Part shown: positions 45,801 to 55,830 of the stretch, piece by piece | Layout: every line of letters begins with the position of its first letter | Numbering within the stretch: the stretch's first letter is position 1 | Assembly: GCF_014633365.1 (NCBI RefSeq) | Contig: NC_068352.1 | Span: forward strand, 434,001 to 498,000 | DNA from: Diospyros lotus | Taxonomy: Eukaryota > Streptophyta > Magnoliopsida > Ericales > Ebenaceae | Direction of reading: 5' to 3' | Length of the DNA stretch: 64,000 bases | The notes under the pieces: generated by a model | Told to the model about the DNA's origin: nothing | Databases searched by the model: none | What the model saw: only the letters and a program-made list of their open reading frames with translations | Made by a program: the position numbers and the translations under genes

Positions 45801-47996
45801 TTGCTTCAAGCTATTTCCATCCCAAGAAAGTATTTTAGGTGCCCAAGGTCTTTTACTTTAAATTCTGCCTACAGTCGACTTTTAAGTCTCTTGAGTATCA
45901 TCTCCAATAATAACCATATCATCCACATAGACTATAAAAGTATAGCCTTTTTTCATCTTTAGATTTCTTCACAAAGAGAGTGTGATCAGCCTAACTTTGT
46001 GTGTAACCGAATTGCTTCATAACAGTACTAGATAGTCTAGACCACACTTTAGGGGACTGCTTCAATCCATATAAGGATTTATTCAGCTTACACACCATGC
46101 CAGTTCTACCTTCTTCAAATATGGAGGTAGTTTCATATATACTTCTTCTTCCAAGCTTCCATTTGGGAATGCATTCTTCATATCCATTTGGTGTAGTTCC
46201 CAGTCCAAATTGGCAGCAAGAGAAATAAGAACACTAATGGAATTCAGCTGGAGCAAAGGTTTTCTCGTAGTCTATACCATAAGTTTGAGTGTAACCCTGA
46301 GCAACCAGCCTTGCCTTGTATCTGTCTATATTCCCATCAGCACCCAGTTTTGTGGTAAAGATCCATTTGCACCCTACAACTTTATTTCCTTCAGGAAGAG
46401 GAACAATATCCCAAGTCTTGTTCTCATTCAATGCTGTCATTTCCTCCATTACAACTGCTTTCCATTTTTTATCCTGGAGTGCTTCATAAACATTATTAGG
46501 AATCTCCACGTGACCAGTTTTGAAGTAAATGCCTTGTACTTTGGAGAGAGCTTAGAAGAAGTAAGGTAACTAGATATGGGGTGATGAGTGCAGACCTTTC
46601 TCCTTTCCTGAGGGCAATAGGCACATCAAGATCATCAACTGTACAATTACCTTCCTTAGACTGTGTCTTCCACTAGATTTGGCTCCGGATCCGGTGATTG
46701 TCTTTGCAGAAGAACTCGTGGTCTTCTAAAGTAAACTATAAGTTCCTCTTGGGATGCTTTCTCAGATTCTTCCCCTTGACACTCACCTATATGGGTTCAG
46801 GTTCAGATTGTTGGTCAGGGATTTCTTTTTCTGATGTGATAGACAAGGGGAGTGAGATTGGAAGAGAAATGGATGGATCCCAATGATTTTATTTCGTTGA
46901 GTTCTCCCCCTTCAGAAACATGTCAAAGTTCACATATAGGAACATGTCAATGAACCATGTCAAGGTGAAGGTGCATGTCTTTTTAAAGTTTCATCTTGCG
47001 TATATGTTTCAAATTTTAGTTTCTGCAGTAAATAACATGTTAATTCTGTGGTGGCAGATATCTACTGGCCCTGAAGCACGTCAGATAACTGGTCCTGCAA
47101 CTGCAGCGCAACTCAAGAACTTTGCTTTATGTCAGCATCTGCAGGAAATTCATACACGCATCTCAGCTATGATGACAGGGTTGCCCCCTATTGCTTCTGA
47201 TGTATTGTCTCCGTCATTAGGCACCATATATGGGGTTGCTTGTGACTCAGTAACATCCTTGTTCAAAGACATGCTTGACCGTCTTGAGGCTTGCATCCTG
47301 CAAATTCATGAACAAAACTTTGGTGTGCTTGGCATGGATTCTGCCATGGACAACAATGCATCGCCTTATATGGAAGAGCTGCAGAAGTGCATTCTTCATT
47401 TTCGCAGCGAATTCCTATCTAGGCTTTTGCCTTCCTCAGCAAATGCCAGGTCGACGGGGGTTGAAAATATTTGCACCAGGCTTGCTAGGAGCATGGCTTC
47501 ACGGGTTCTTGTATTCTTCATCAGGCACGCTTCTCTTGTTAGACCCCTCTCTGAATCAGGCAAATTGAGAATGGCAAGGGACATGGCTGAACTGGAATTG
47601 GCTGTGGGACAGAACTTGTTCCCAGTAGAACAGCTCGGTGCACCATATCGTGCCCTAAGAGCATTTCGGCCTATCATTTTCTTGGAAACATCTCAACTGG
47701 GAGCATCTCCTCTTCTGCAGGATCTGCCACCAAGTGTCATACTTCACCATCTTTACTCCCGCGGCCCAAAAGAATTGCAGTCACCGATGGAAAGGAACAG
47801 GCTTACGCCTCTACAGTATTCACGATGGTTGGATTCTCAAGGGGAGGATCAGATCTGGAAAGGCATCAAAGCAACTCTAGATGATTATGCTGTAACTGTA
47901 AGGGCAAGAGGAGACAAGGAGTTCAGCCCTGTGTATCCTCTGATGCTGCAATTGGGGTCATCTTTGTCAGAGAGGTCCGTGTCACTAAAACCTTGA
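39855..47996 (+). CDS. COG5: Conserved oligomeric Golgi complex subunit 5
   Basis: Subunit of the COG tethering complex, which acts at the Golgi in retrograde vesicle trafficking and glycosylation enzyme recycling. Exons: 39855-40988, 42757-43230 and 47058-47996, all GT-AG and phase 0, giving 848 residues (plant COG5 is about 830). Residues 1-45 are low-complexity Ser/Ala/Pro. The COG5 N-terminal domain follows, with a coiled-coil-prone stretch including KLQDGIRLLEKQL, LLSQLSSIRDADSSL and RAKTLQLSNLH. Exon 2 carries DRVWEALVKAFASQMKSAF and exon 3 KNFALCQHLQEIHTRIS, ARSMASRVLVFFIRHASLVR and YSRWLDSQGEDQIWKGI. The start is the ATG just after the GA repeat; a second in-frame ATG is ten codons on. 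It lies 1.8 kb downstream of the callose synthase gene on the same strand. Exon 1 is very GC-rich and the introns AT-rich. I saw no defect. Confidence 0.92.
44716..44766 (+). repeat. Compound microsatellite (TC)n(GC)n(AC)n
   Basis: CT repeats pass into alternating CG, then into AC repeats, directly next to the outer edge of the copia LTR. Confidence 0.9.
44767..46950 (-). mobile_element. Ty1/copia fragment in a COG5 intron, antisense
   Basis: On the minus strand there is an integrase C-terminal tail (from about 46,950), reverse transcriptase start (46509-46234: [30 protein letters not shown]), more RT (about 46,080-45,530), RNase H (to 44983: TLYYVPTKLQEADILTKAM), a polypurine tract (TTGAGGGGGAG) and LTR 44975-44767 (minus strand TGTTGGAAAT to TTTTCA, about 209 bp). 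Integrase core, protease, gag and the second LTR are missing. Several stops and shifts make it non-coding. Confidence 0.8.
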
Positions 47997-49133
47997 TAAT
48001 GCTGTTGCCATGATTAGCCAATTAGGATGATTTGGATACCCAAGCCAAGTGCTGTTGCAGATGAGATTATTAAGCAAATATGGTTGTGGTGTTATGGTAG
48101 CAATGTGCTGAGGCTCTACAGCCTTTCATGTATACATACCTCTTTGCCAAATCTTTTTCATTGATTCCCATATGTTTACCAATTTTTGTAATGATAATTT
48201 TCCAAGTTAAATATGTTAATTGAAATAGAAGCATCTGCTCCTTCCATAGTTTTTGCAGCTGATTACTTTGAAGTCGGTTTGTTCTGATCTCCAAGTCTTC
48301 CATGGTTTTCAGGTCTTATTCTTTGCTTGTACCAGATGGACAAGTCATTACCATTGTGTAGAATAATATGGTCATGGTATTGTCTTATTGAATTTGTCTT
48401 TATTTTGACTTCATGTGGTTTGGGTTATTTTCATGCAGGGTTTGAAGACTACATGAATCTTTAAAAGTAAACCAAAGGGACTTTAAATGAAAATGATTCA
48501 ACCCATAGGGGGTGGTAAGGTACGTAGTACTTTCCCATTTTTCTTCCGGGGCCATCTGGCTTGGGACTACCTGGGCAGGTTAGTACTTGAATGACTTTTG
48601 AAATTAATGAAAATATTTGTTTGCTTCTTAAAATTGAAGTAGTTTAATAGAATGAGTTATCCAAATACGTTGTCTTTTTGAAGTATTTTTGGTTAATTCC
48701 AAAACCAAAATATATAAATTTTAAAAATATCATGAATTTTTAAACTCTTTTAACGTAATATTATACTTTTTAAGTAAACCCTAAACTTGTTACTGTTAAG
48801 AGTTTAATAATTGACTGAATTCTGCTCACTTATCTAGTGTATTGTCTTTAAATAATTTTTAAAATATTAGCTATTTTAAAATTACTACTCACAATAAAAA
48901 AAAAATTATTAAGCAAAAATATCCTAATACCAATTAACAGATTTTATCTATGTGAATTTCATACTAGAACCCCTTTTCCAGCAAGGAACGGTACCGTGAA
49001 TGATTTGTAATAGTTTATTAAATTATTTAAAAATATAATACTATATTTAAATAATTTATAATTTATAATTTTTCTTAAAATTTTCATAAAGTGATAAATT
49101 CTATAGTCTGTATGTAGTATTTGGAATTGGAAA
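47997..49133. other. Intergenic, COG5 3' flank
   Basis: The first few hundred bases are probably 3' UTR. The rest is AT-rich and no gene or repeat was recognised before the hAT-like element. Confidence 0.5.
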
Positions 49134-50234
49134 TAGGGGTGAGCACAACTTCGGTTAAACTGAAGTAACCGAACCGATGAGTTCGGTCGGTTCGGTTCGG
49201 TTATTTTTTTTCAAAATTTCGATTCGGTTAATTTTTTTAGAAAATTCGATTTTCGGTGTTCGGTTCAGTTTTTTGCTTGAAATAACCGAACCGAACTTAA
49301 ACTTACAAAAACGACACAGTTTTGGTTTGGGTTTATAAAGCAAAGTGAAAATATCCCCACCCAAGTCAAATTGAAGTCACGCAGAGGCAGAGGAGAGAAA
49401 ACCCTAAAGGCGAAAGGATCGATTCGATCCTTCCTCGCTCCGCTTTCTTCCTTCCATCGTCTCCGACGCTCTAGCACGGCGGCACCATCGCCCTCTCCGA
49501 TGCCGACGTCGACGCCGCGGCATCCGAGGCAGAGAGTCAGAGACTCTTACTCACCTGGAACTGAAAGGGTGGACTAAGATGGAAGCGAGATATCGAGAGA
49601 GATCCTTCGAGTTCGTCGCCATCGATGTCGTCTCCACCTTCAACGCCTTCCCTTTTTTCGTCAGCAGTCGACCGCCCCCCGCCTTTCCCTTCACCGATCG
49701 TCGTCCCCTTCATCAGACCCAGACCGACGCCTTTCCCTTCACTGATTGCACGAGACTTCGTCTCCTTGTTTCTTCCCTTCCTTGTGCTTGGACGATCGAC
49801 TCATACCAAGTACCAACGATGACCGACCGTCAGACAGAGGTTAGTATTGACGTTAGGTTAGGATTTTAATTTTTCAATTTTTTTTTTACTCAGTGAGGTT
49901 AGTTTCTTATATTTCTTCATTTGTTGGGTTTTTCATTTGTATTTCATTCTTTTGCACAAATTGATTTGTATTTCTCTCAATCTCTAAACGATTTTGCATT
50001 TTTCTGTATCAATTCAATGGATGTTCTTGTATTTCATTTCAACAAATCGGTTTGTTCTTTTACTGATTTTACCCAATCGATTATCAATTATCGGTTCGGT
50101 TAGTTCGGTTTCGGTTAGTTTGGTTAGTTAGAATTAATTAGTCGGTTCGGTTCGGTTATTACATGCAATTCGATTTGGTTCGGTTAGAATTTTTTGATCG
50201 TTTCGGTTCGGTTATAACTGAATGCACACCCCTA
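49134..50234. mobile_element. Non-autonomous hAT-like element with subterminal CGGTTCGG arrays and a GC-rich core
   Basis: It is bounded by a perfect 8-bp target duplication ATTGGAAA (49126-49133 and 50235-50242). The ends are inverted: TAGGGGTGAGCA on the left, and TGCACACCCCTA on the right. Inside each end lie clusters of CGGTTCGGTT/AACCGAACCG (about 49,165-49,295 and 50,090-50,215), as expected for subterminal transposase-binding repeats. The core at 49,380-49,850 is unusually GC-rich and looks like captured gene sequence (5' UTR or first-exon type), with two short open stretches at 49371-49577 and 49579-49869. No transposase is present. Total length 1,101 bp. Confidence 0.78.
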
Positions 50235-50491
50235 ATTGGAAATACTTGTTTCTAGGTGGGTCCAACAGCCAACTGCCAAGCTAAAGTTCAATGCCACGTC
50301 TACTTGGAGTTTCCAAAATCAAGAATTTCAATATTTTTCTTATTTCTTAGCTTTTCTCTTTGCTAGGAATTCTTGTAGTTATATTTACAATCTGGAATGC
50401 CTTTTATACATTAACTTATAAATATTTTTTAATAAATTAACAAATATTTTTTAAAATTATTAACTATTTTTTAAAAATTAAAAATATTTTT

Positions 50492-51335
50492 TGTTGTAGC
50501 ATATCCTTCACGAGATTTCCTCCAAAGAGGATTTGGGGGAGTTCAATCGGAAAAATCTATTCGAGCTCGAGAAAATCTTCTCTCTTAGAAGGGTCTTCTG
50601 TAGCCTTGTCTCTCAAAGACCCAAGAGCCCTTCCTAAGACCCTTTGGGATCAATTTCCCCGAAGGCTTAGATAGTCTTCCAACTATCCTTTGGGGACTAC
50701 TCCCTAAGGTCTAACTTAACCTTCTAAAGACCCTTTGAATGCGAGCTCTCCCAAAGGCCAAGTCGTCCTAAAGTCTTAACTTTGTGACATTCAGACGCCT
50801 TCACCCAAAGGGTCAGGCCACGTGCCCCTATCCATGTGCGCCACGTGTCCAGACTTAACACCCATCCTAGTCCCTTGAGAGATATAAATACCCCTTGACC
50901 CTTGACATTTCACCTTCTGAGTTATTTCGGCATACCCCTTAACTCTTCCACACATATTTCTTTTAAAAGGTCATGACTCTTCCAAAGGCATTATTTACAT
51001 TACAGTATTTATATAACCTCTTCTACATCATGATTATATTTGAGTTAGACATCGAATGGCCCACGTATGAGAGATTCTCGCGTGCCATCTAACTCTTTTC
51101 TACCTTGTAGATAAGAAAATCCAAAGCTCTCAAAGACCCATTTGGGGAGATCCTTCCACATTCTCTTGAAAGACGTTTCCATAGCTACAGATGCCCGAAA
51201 ACCCTTCTAGAACCACCTTTACGCATGACCCTTCAAATAACCTCTTCAGAGCAAACCTTGCTCTTCCACCCAACCCTACCAACTTTTTACTAAGTTTCTC
51301 CAAAACAAATAATTTTTAATTATTTTATTACAACA
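50492..51335 (+). mobile_element. LTR-like block, possibly a solo LTR
   Basis: This ~840-bp block differs in composition from the AT-rich DNA on both sides. It starts TGTTGTA and could end TACAACA (inverted ends). It holds a TATA-like AGATATAAATACCCC at about 50,880, as in LTR promoters. No target duplication was found and no partner is present, so the call is tentative. Confidence 0.35.
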
Positions 51336-53891
51336 ATAACACTTTTTAAAAAATTAAATGTGTTTCTAGTTTTTGAAAATCATAAACACTTTTATATAAT
51401 AAAAAATGTTTATTTTCAAAAGCTATAAATAGTTTTACATATAACAAATGTTTACAATTTTTATGATACTTATAATATTTGAAAAGTATTTGATAATTTA
51501 TGAAAAAATATTGTTAATTCTTTGAAGGACTTTTAATTCTAAATATCAAAATTGAGTGTTGAAAATTGATGTATTTTAGTGATTTACAATACAGACACAT
51601 GTGTGTATATATATACACGTAAATATCCTAATTATTAATATAAAAAGTATTTCTTAAGATTCCAAAGTTTGACCACATTCTAGAACTCACTTGGCTATGG
51701 GTCAAAACTTATTTTTTACTTAAGTTAAAAAGTTTAATGTTGTTTTGACACAATAATAAAGTTTGTAGTTCAAGAATTCATAACTAGACCGTTTCAAAAC
51801 CTGCAAGTGATAACTTGGTTAGAGGGTGCAAGGCAATTTTTACAGAAACACTCAAATATTTAAGTCGGACACTTGAATTTGCAAAAGTCTTGTATGTAGT
51901 ATTAAAGGTACACCAACTCTATGGTGAGGGCTTATCTGTTCATAGAAGAGTTTAAAGATTCGTGATAAAAATCCCTGATATTTTAGGTTTCAGTAGGATT
52001 ATGACTCTTTATGGATAAGATTTATCCATTATAAGATTTTTAGAGAAATTTTCGACATCATATTTGCATTTTACTTAGACTTCATTGCAATAAATTGAGG
52101 TTTTCAGGAGCCCTTCCAATCTCCTAAAACCTTTCTCGATCAACATCCTTCTCGAGACTGTCGTTAATTATTATTGGAAAATCCTAATCTATTAGAGCTA
52201 TAATAATATTTCAAAAATTGAATAGTCTTGTGAATTTTGAAATGTATCTCTTCTTATCTTTTTGGGTTTAATTTTTGTTTTTAGTGACTTTGATCTCAAA
52301 CATATCACTTATAAAATTACGAAATATATTTTGAAAATATCTTAGTTTTAGAAAAAAAAAAAAAAAACAAAAAAAGTTGTCAACTTTAATAAGCATTGTG
52401 AAAACTAGAAAAAAATGAATATATTTTGAAAATAAAAAAATAAGCAAGACAAGTGATATACTTTGTGGAAATACTATATTTATAAATAAATTTAATAAAT
52501 GTTTTTTATAAATTGACATGACACATAAAATTCATAATAATAATAATAATAATGAACATGTCTATTATTAATTGAGTGTAAAAATGTTATAAATTATTAT
52601 ATATTTTATTTTTATCATATTAATCTATAAAAATTATTTATTAAATTTATTAATAAATATGATATTTTCCTACCTTGCGTGTGTATGAGGCAAAACAAAG
52701 AAGCAACCTTAAAAATGGTCAAAGGGCCTAAAAAAGAATGTGGCAATCGGCTCGGCTCGGCTCGGGTTGGCTTGGCTTGGCTTGGCTGGTCAGCAGTTGA
52801 CAAATTTGACCGTCTATTAATTAAATTAATTTCTCACGAGAACACTGCTATAGGAAGTTGGAACAAGTTGTGGGAGCCAAACAGTCATCGGAAAATAAAT
52901 TTATTTTATTTTTTATTATTTAAATTATTTTATTAACTAATTAATATGTATTAATTAATTATTAAAAATAAAATACAACAAATACACTTTATATAAAAAT
53001 AAAATATATTTATTATTATTTAATAATAATATAATATATATATATATACTCACAAATATGTGTATATGTATGATTGTAACCATTAAATTAAATGTCACTC
53101 AACAAATTTTTTTAAGTGCTGAATATGAACTATTCATCTTATGTATTATAATAAAAGAATAATATTAAAATTCATGATTGACGACGGTATCATCAGTTAT
53201 ATAGTGTCTCTTCATTAAAGGAGATTAAGGAGAACATGTGTCATTGTCTCCTTTATCCAGCAACTCTTCCAATGAAAATGCGACATAAACCATCATCACT
53301 CTTAATATTATTTATAATAAAAAGATGTATAACCTTAAAATAATTATAAATTCAAGTATTTATATTGCATGGTTTGGCCAATACTTGTGGGGAATGACTA
53401 TTATTTTAATTAACCACCGTTTCCAAGTCCTCGAATATAGAGAGAGAGAGAGAGATTTGCATGTGGGTATATATAAGCACTATTATATATATATATATAT
53501 AAAATGTTATGTTGATGATACTCAATTTTGATATTTAGGATATATATACAATTATGTATTATTTTTTGTATTAATATGATATATAATAATATAATATATT
53601 AGCGAATGCATGTTATCTCAAGTGTTAAAATTAAGAATCCATAATATTTTCGTACATATATATATGTATATGTATATTTATATAGAATTAATTACATATA
53701 ATATATTAATGGTTGGTGTAAAGATCATTTTCAGCATCTTGATGGTCAGGTCTTTGACCAGAGCTGGAGGTGTTTTCTTCTTCCATCCTCAACCATTATT
53801 AATGCAATCAAACCCTAGCTGCACATACATATATATATATATATCTTAATTATGTATATCTCTGTGTCAACTGATCTCAAGCAGATCATCA
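51336..53891. other. Intergenic AT-rich DNA, VQ gene promoter side
   Basis: No gene is supported. A GGCTC/GGCTT minisatellite lies at 52,749-52,789 and (TA)n tracts at about 53,030-53,050, 53,480-53,505 and 53,825-53,845. The last few hundred bases should contain the VQ gene promoter, but I do not name a site. Confidence 0.5.
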
Positions 53892-54440
53892 ATGGGAAAG
53901 AAAGCAGTGATGAGGGGCAGTAATCAATCTCAACCACCCTCAATATCCAAAACATCAAAGAATCATGATGACAAGCATATGATCACCAATAAGCCCCTCA
54001 TCAACAGTACCCTCATCAAAGTCCTCCGCCCTAAAGTCTACATTACCCACTCTTCATCCTTCAAAACCCTCGTTCAACACCTCACCGGAAATGGATGTTC
54101 CTCCTCCCCCTCCTCCTCCGTCGCCCCGCCGCAGCCGGCGGACCAGAATATCCGGCCGGAACTTGCAGCCAGTCAACTCACTCACCATCGTCATCGACAT
54201 CAAACTGCAGGTGGTACTGGTAGTAGAATTAGAAGTGGAATGATGAGTGGGGATATAAGCTTGTTGCCGGCCGATCATCGGATCCCGGTGGACGTTGCAG
54301 ACCTCAGTGACGTAGACTCGTGGCTTTTGGAGATAGATGACCGGTTTCCTTGTCGTGCAACTCAAACACGTGACTTCGACTTCGACTTCGATTTCGATTT
54401 CCACTTCGACTTCGACTTCGACTTCTCCGGGCTTCTGTGA
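53892..54440 (+). CDS. VQ-motif-containing protein
   Basis: Single-exon gene of 182 residues. The VQ core FKTLVQHLTG is at residues 57-66 and matches FxxxVQxxTG exactly. It is preceded by LIKVLRPKVYITHSSS, typical of the VQ17/VQ25-like group. VQ proteins are small plant nuclear cofactors that bind WRKY factors (mainly groups I and IIc) and are often MAPK targets in defence and growth. N-terminal residues 1-45 are basic and polar, and a Ser/Pro-rich linker follows the motif. Residues 161-178 form an unusual alternating Asp-Phe run coded by a near-perfect GACTTC repeat. The start is the only upstream ATG in frame. It is convergent with the protease gene 1.4 kb away. Which VQ subfamily member it is cannot be fixed. 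Confidence 0.88.
   Translation: MGKKAVMRGSNQSQPPSISKTSKNHDDKHMITNKPLINSTLIKVLRPKVYITHSSSFKTLVQHLTGNGCSSSPSSSVAPPQPADQNIRPELAASQLTHHRHRHQTAGGTGSRIRSGMMSGDISLLPADHRIPVDVADLSDVDSWLLEIDDRFPCRATQTRDFDFDFDFDFHFDFDFDFSGLL
54372..54425 (+). repeat. Coding hexanucleotide repeat GACTTC in the VQ gene
   Basis: Nine units of a six-base repeat (variants GATTTC and CACTTC) code for Asp-Phe or His-Phe pairs at residues 161-178. It lies five codons from the stop. Repeat number is likely to vary between individuals. Confidence 0.9.
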
Positions 54441-55830
54441 TCATCGTCATTCGACTGGGCTTAATTATAATCCGATCCAGTTAATTAATTAGGCTGTTAA
54501 TCTTCCTTTACATGAGCTGCATGTGCATTGTTAGCTAAATTAATTTCTCATTAGCAAACTGATAATACAATTACAGATTAATTACTGTACAAAGAGAGGT
54601 CACTCATGAAGAAATTAATACATTGGATCTTTGATTAGTGATCTTTGATTAATTACAAAGAAATTAATGCTTCTCTCTCCTTCAGTTCTCTTCAAATTTG
54701 TTTGGGCCCACGGCACAGCACGGCCCGATACCCAGGCCATTGGGCTTGAAGCCTTCAAACATTTCAAAGCCTATGGGCCTCTGGGCCTATGGCTATGCAG
54801 CAGCAAATAAATCAATGAATTTACATGAATTACATATCCTTAAGGATTGAGATAATTACAAACACAATCCTTGACTTTAAAGAAAATACAATGAGTGCCC
54901 CTAAGGTGTTACAATTTTTCCCTTATTGTAGGTAACCCTACAATGAATCAATGAATCTTTTATGTTTCTATTCTTTCTTTCCCCTCACCCTATCTCTATA
55001 AAAACAATCTATCATCATCGTCAACTAATTTTCTTCTTCTTTTGTGTAAATCTTCTTCATCTTTTAACCACCATGGGATCATCATCACTGCCTCTATTCT
55101 ATTTTGATCTTCTTCTTCTTCTTCTTCTTTTATTTGAATCATATCTGTGTAACTAATCACAATCATTGCCTCTATTTCATTTTGGTCTTCTTCTTCTTTT
55201 ATTTGAATCATATCTGTGTAACTATCACAATCATCACCAATCGCAACTTTACTCTATTTTGCTTTTCTTCTTGCTCTTGTTCTTGTTATTCTTTTCTTTG
55301 GGAATCATTTCATCCATGGCGACCAAACCTTTTCTTACTTACCCTAGGAACCCCCATAAAGTGGAAGGGGATTTGAATATATTATTTTGGTCGAAACAGC
55401 AACAAAAAAAAAAAAAAAAAATTACGAGAATGATTTGCAGTTGAATGAATCTCATGTCCATTTATACTACAAAAATCAGCATTTAGATTGGCAATTCTTT
55501 AATTGTATCGTATGTACACGATGAGATCATTAATGATTCATCTGCTCATCATCACACAATACAACAACCTACCAGTAGCTAGTAGTGTAAGCCAGAAGGT
55601 ATGAATGATGAATCAACAATATTCATTGAACAGATTTTGAGTTCTTGTTAAATCAGCATATCCAGTCACCTTCTACAAGCTGAAGAAACAAAAGAACAAA
55701 ACAAAAATAAAAAAATGTATACGTTATCTGTCTCTCTATATATGCTTTTGTCTATTCCTCCATTTGATGAAGAAAATATATTTATGAAGAATTCATCCAT
55801 CCCTGCAAGGTAGAGAAGATGGTGTCAAAC
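54441..55830. other. Intergenic between the convergent VQ and protease genes
   Basis: This holds both 3' flanks. Short pyrimidine-rich open stretches at 54,962-55,444 come from CTT repeats and a tandem duplication and are not credible genes. A run of 18 A lies near 55,405. Confidence 0.5.
55089..55234 (+). repeat. Two-copy tandem repeat with (CTT)n core
   Basis: TGCCTCTATT... to ...ATCACAATCAT occurs at 55089-55166 (78 bp) and again at 55167-55234 (68 bp). The difference is mainly in the number of CTT units. A partial third copy follows. Confidence 0.8.

Larger units (their letters stand above)
43231..47057 (+). other. Second intron of COG5 (3.8 kb)
   Basis: Donor GTATTT after ...RAEYQ, acceptor GGTGGCAG before ISTGPEARQ. 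An antisense copia fragment fills 44,767 to about 46,950. The part 43,231-44,715 is AT-rich and shows no recognised element. Confidence 0.85.

Noticed and set aside
49371..49869. Two short GC-rich open frames at 49 kb as a gene
   Set aside because: They lie wholly inside the hAT-like element between its ends, with no conserved domain. They are treated as captured sequence.
54962..55444. Leu/Phe-rich open frames upstream of the protease 3' end
   Set aside because: They come from CTT repeats and a tandem duplication and have no signal of selection.
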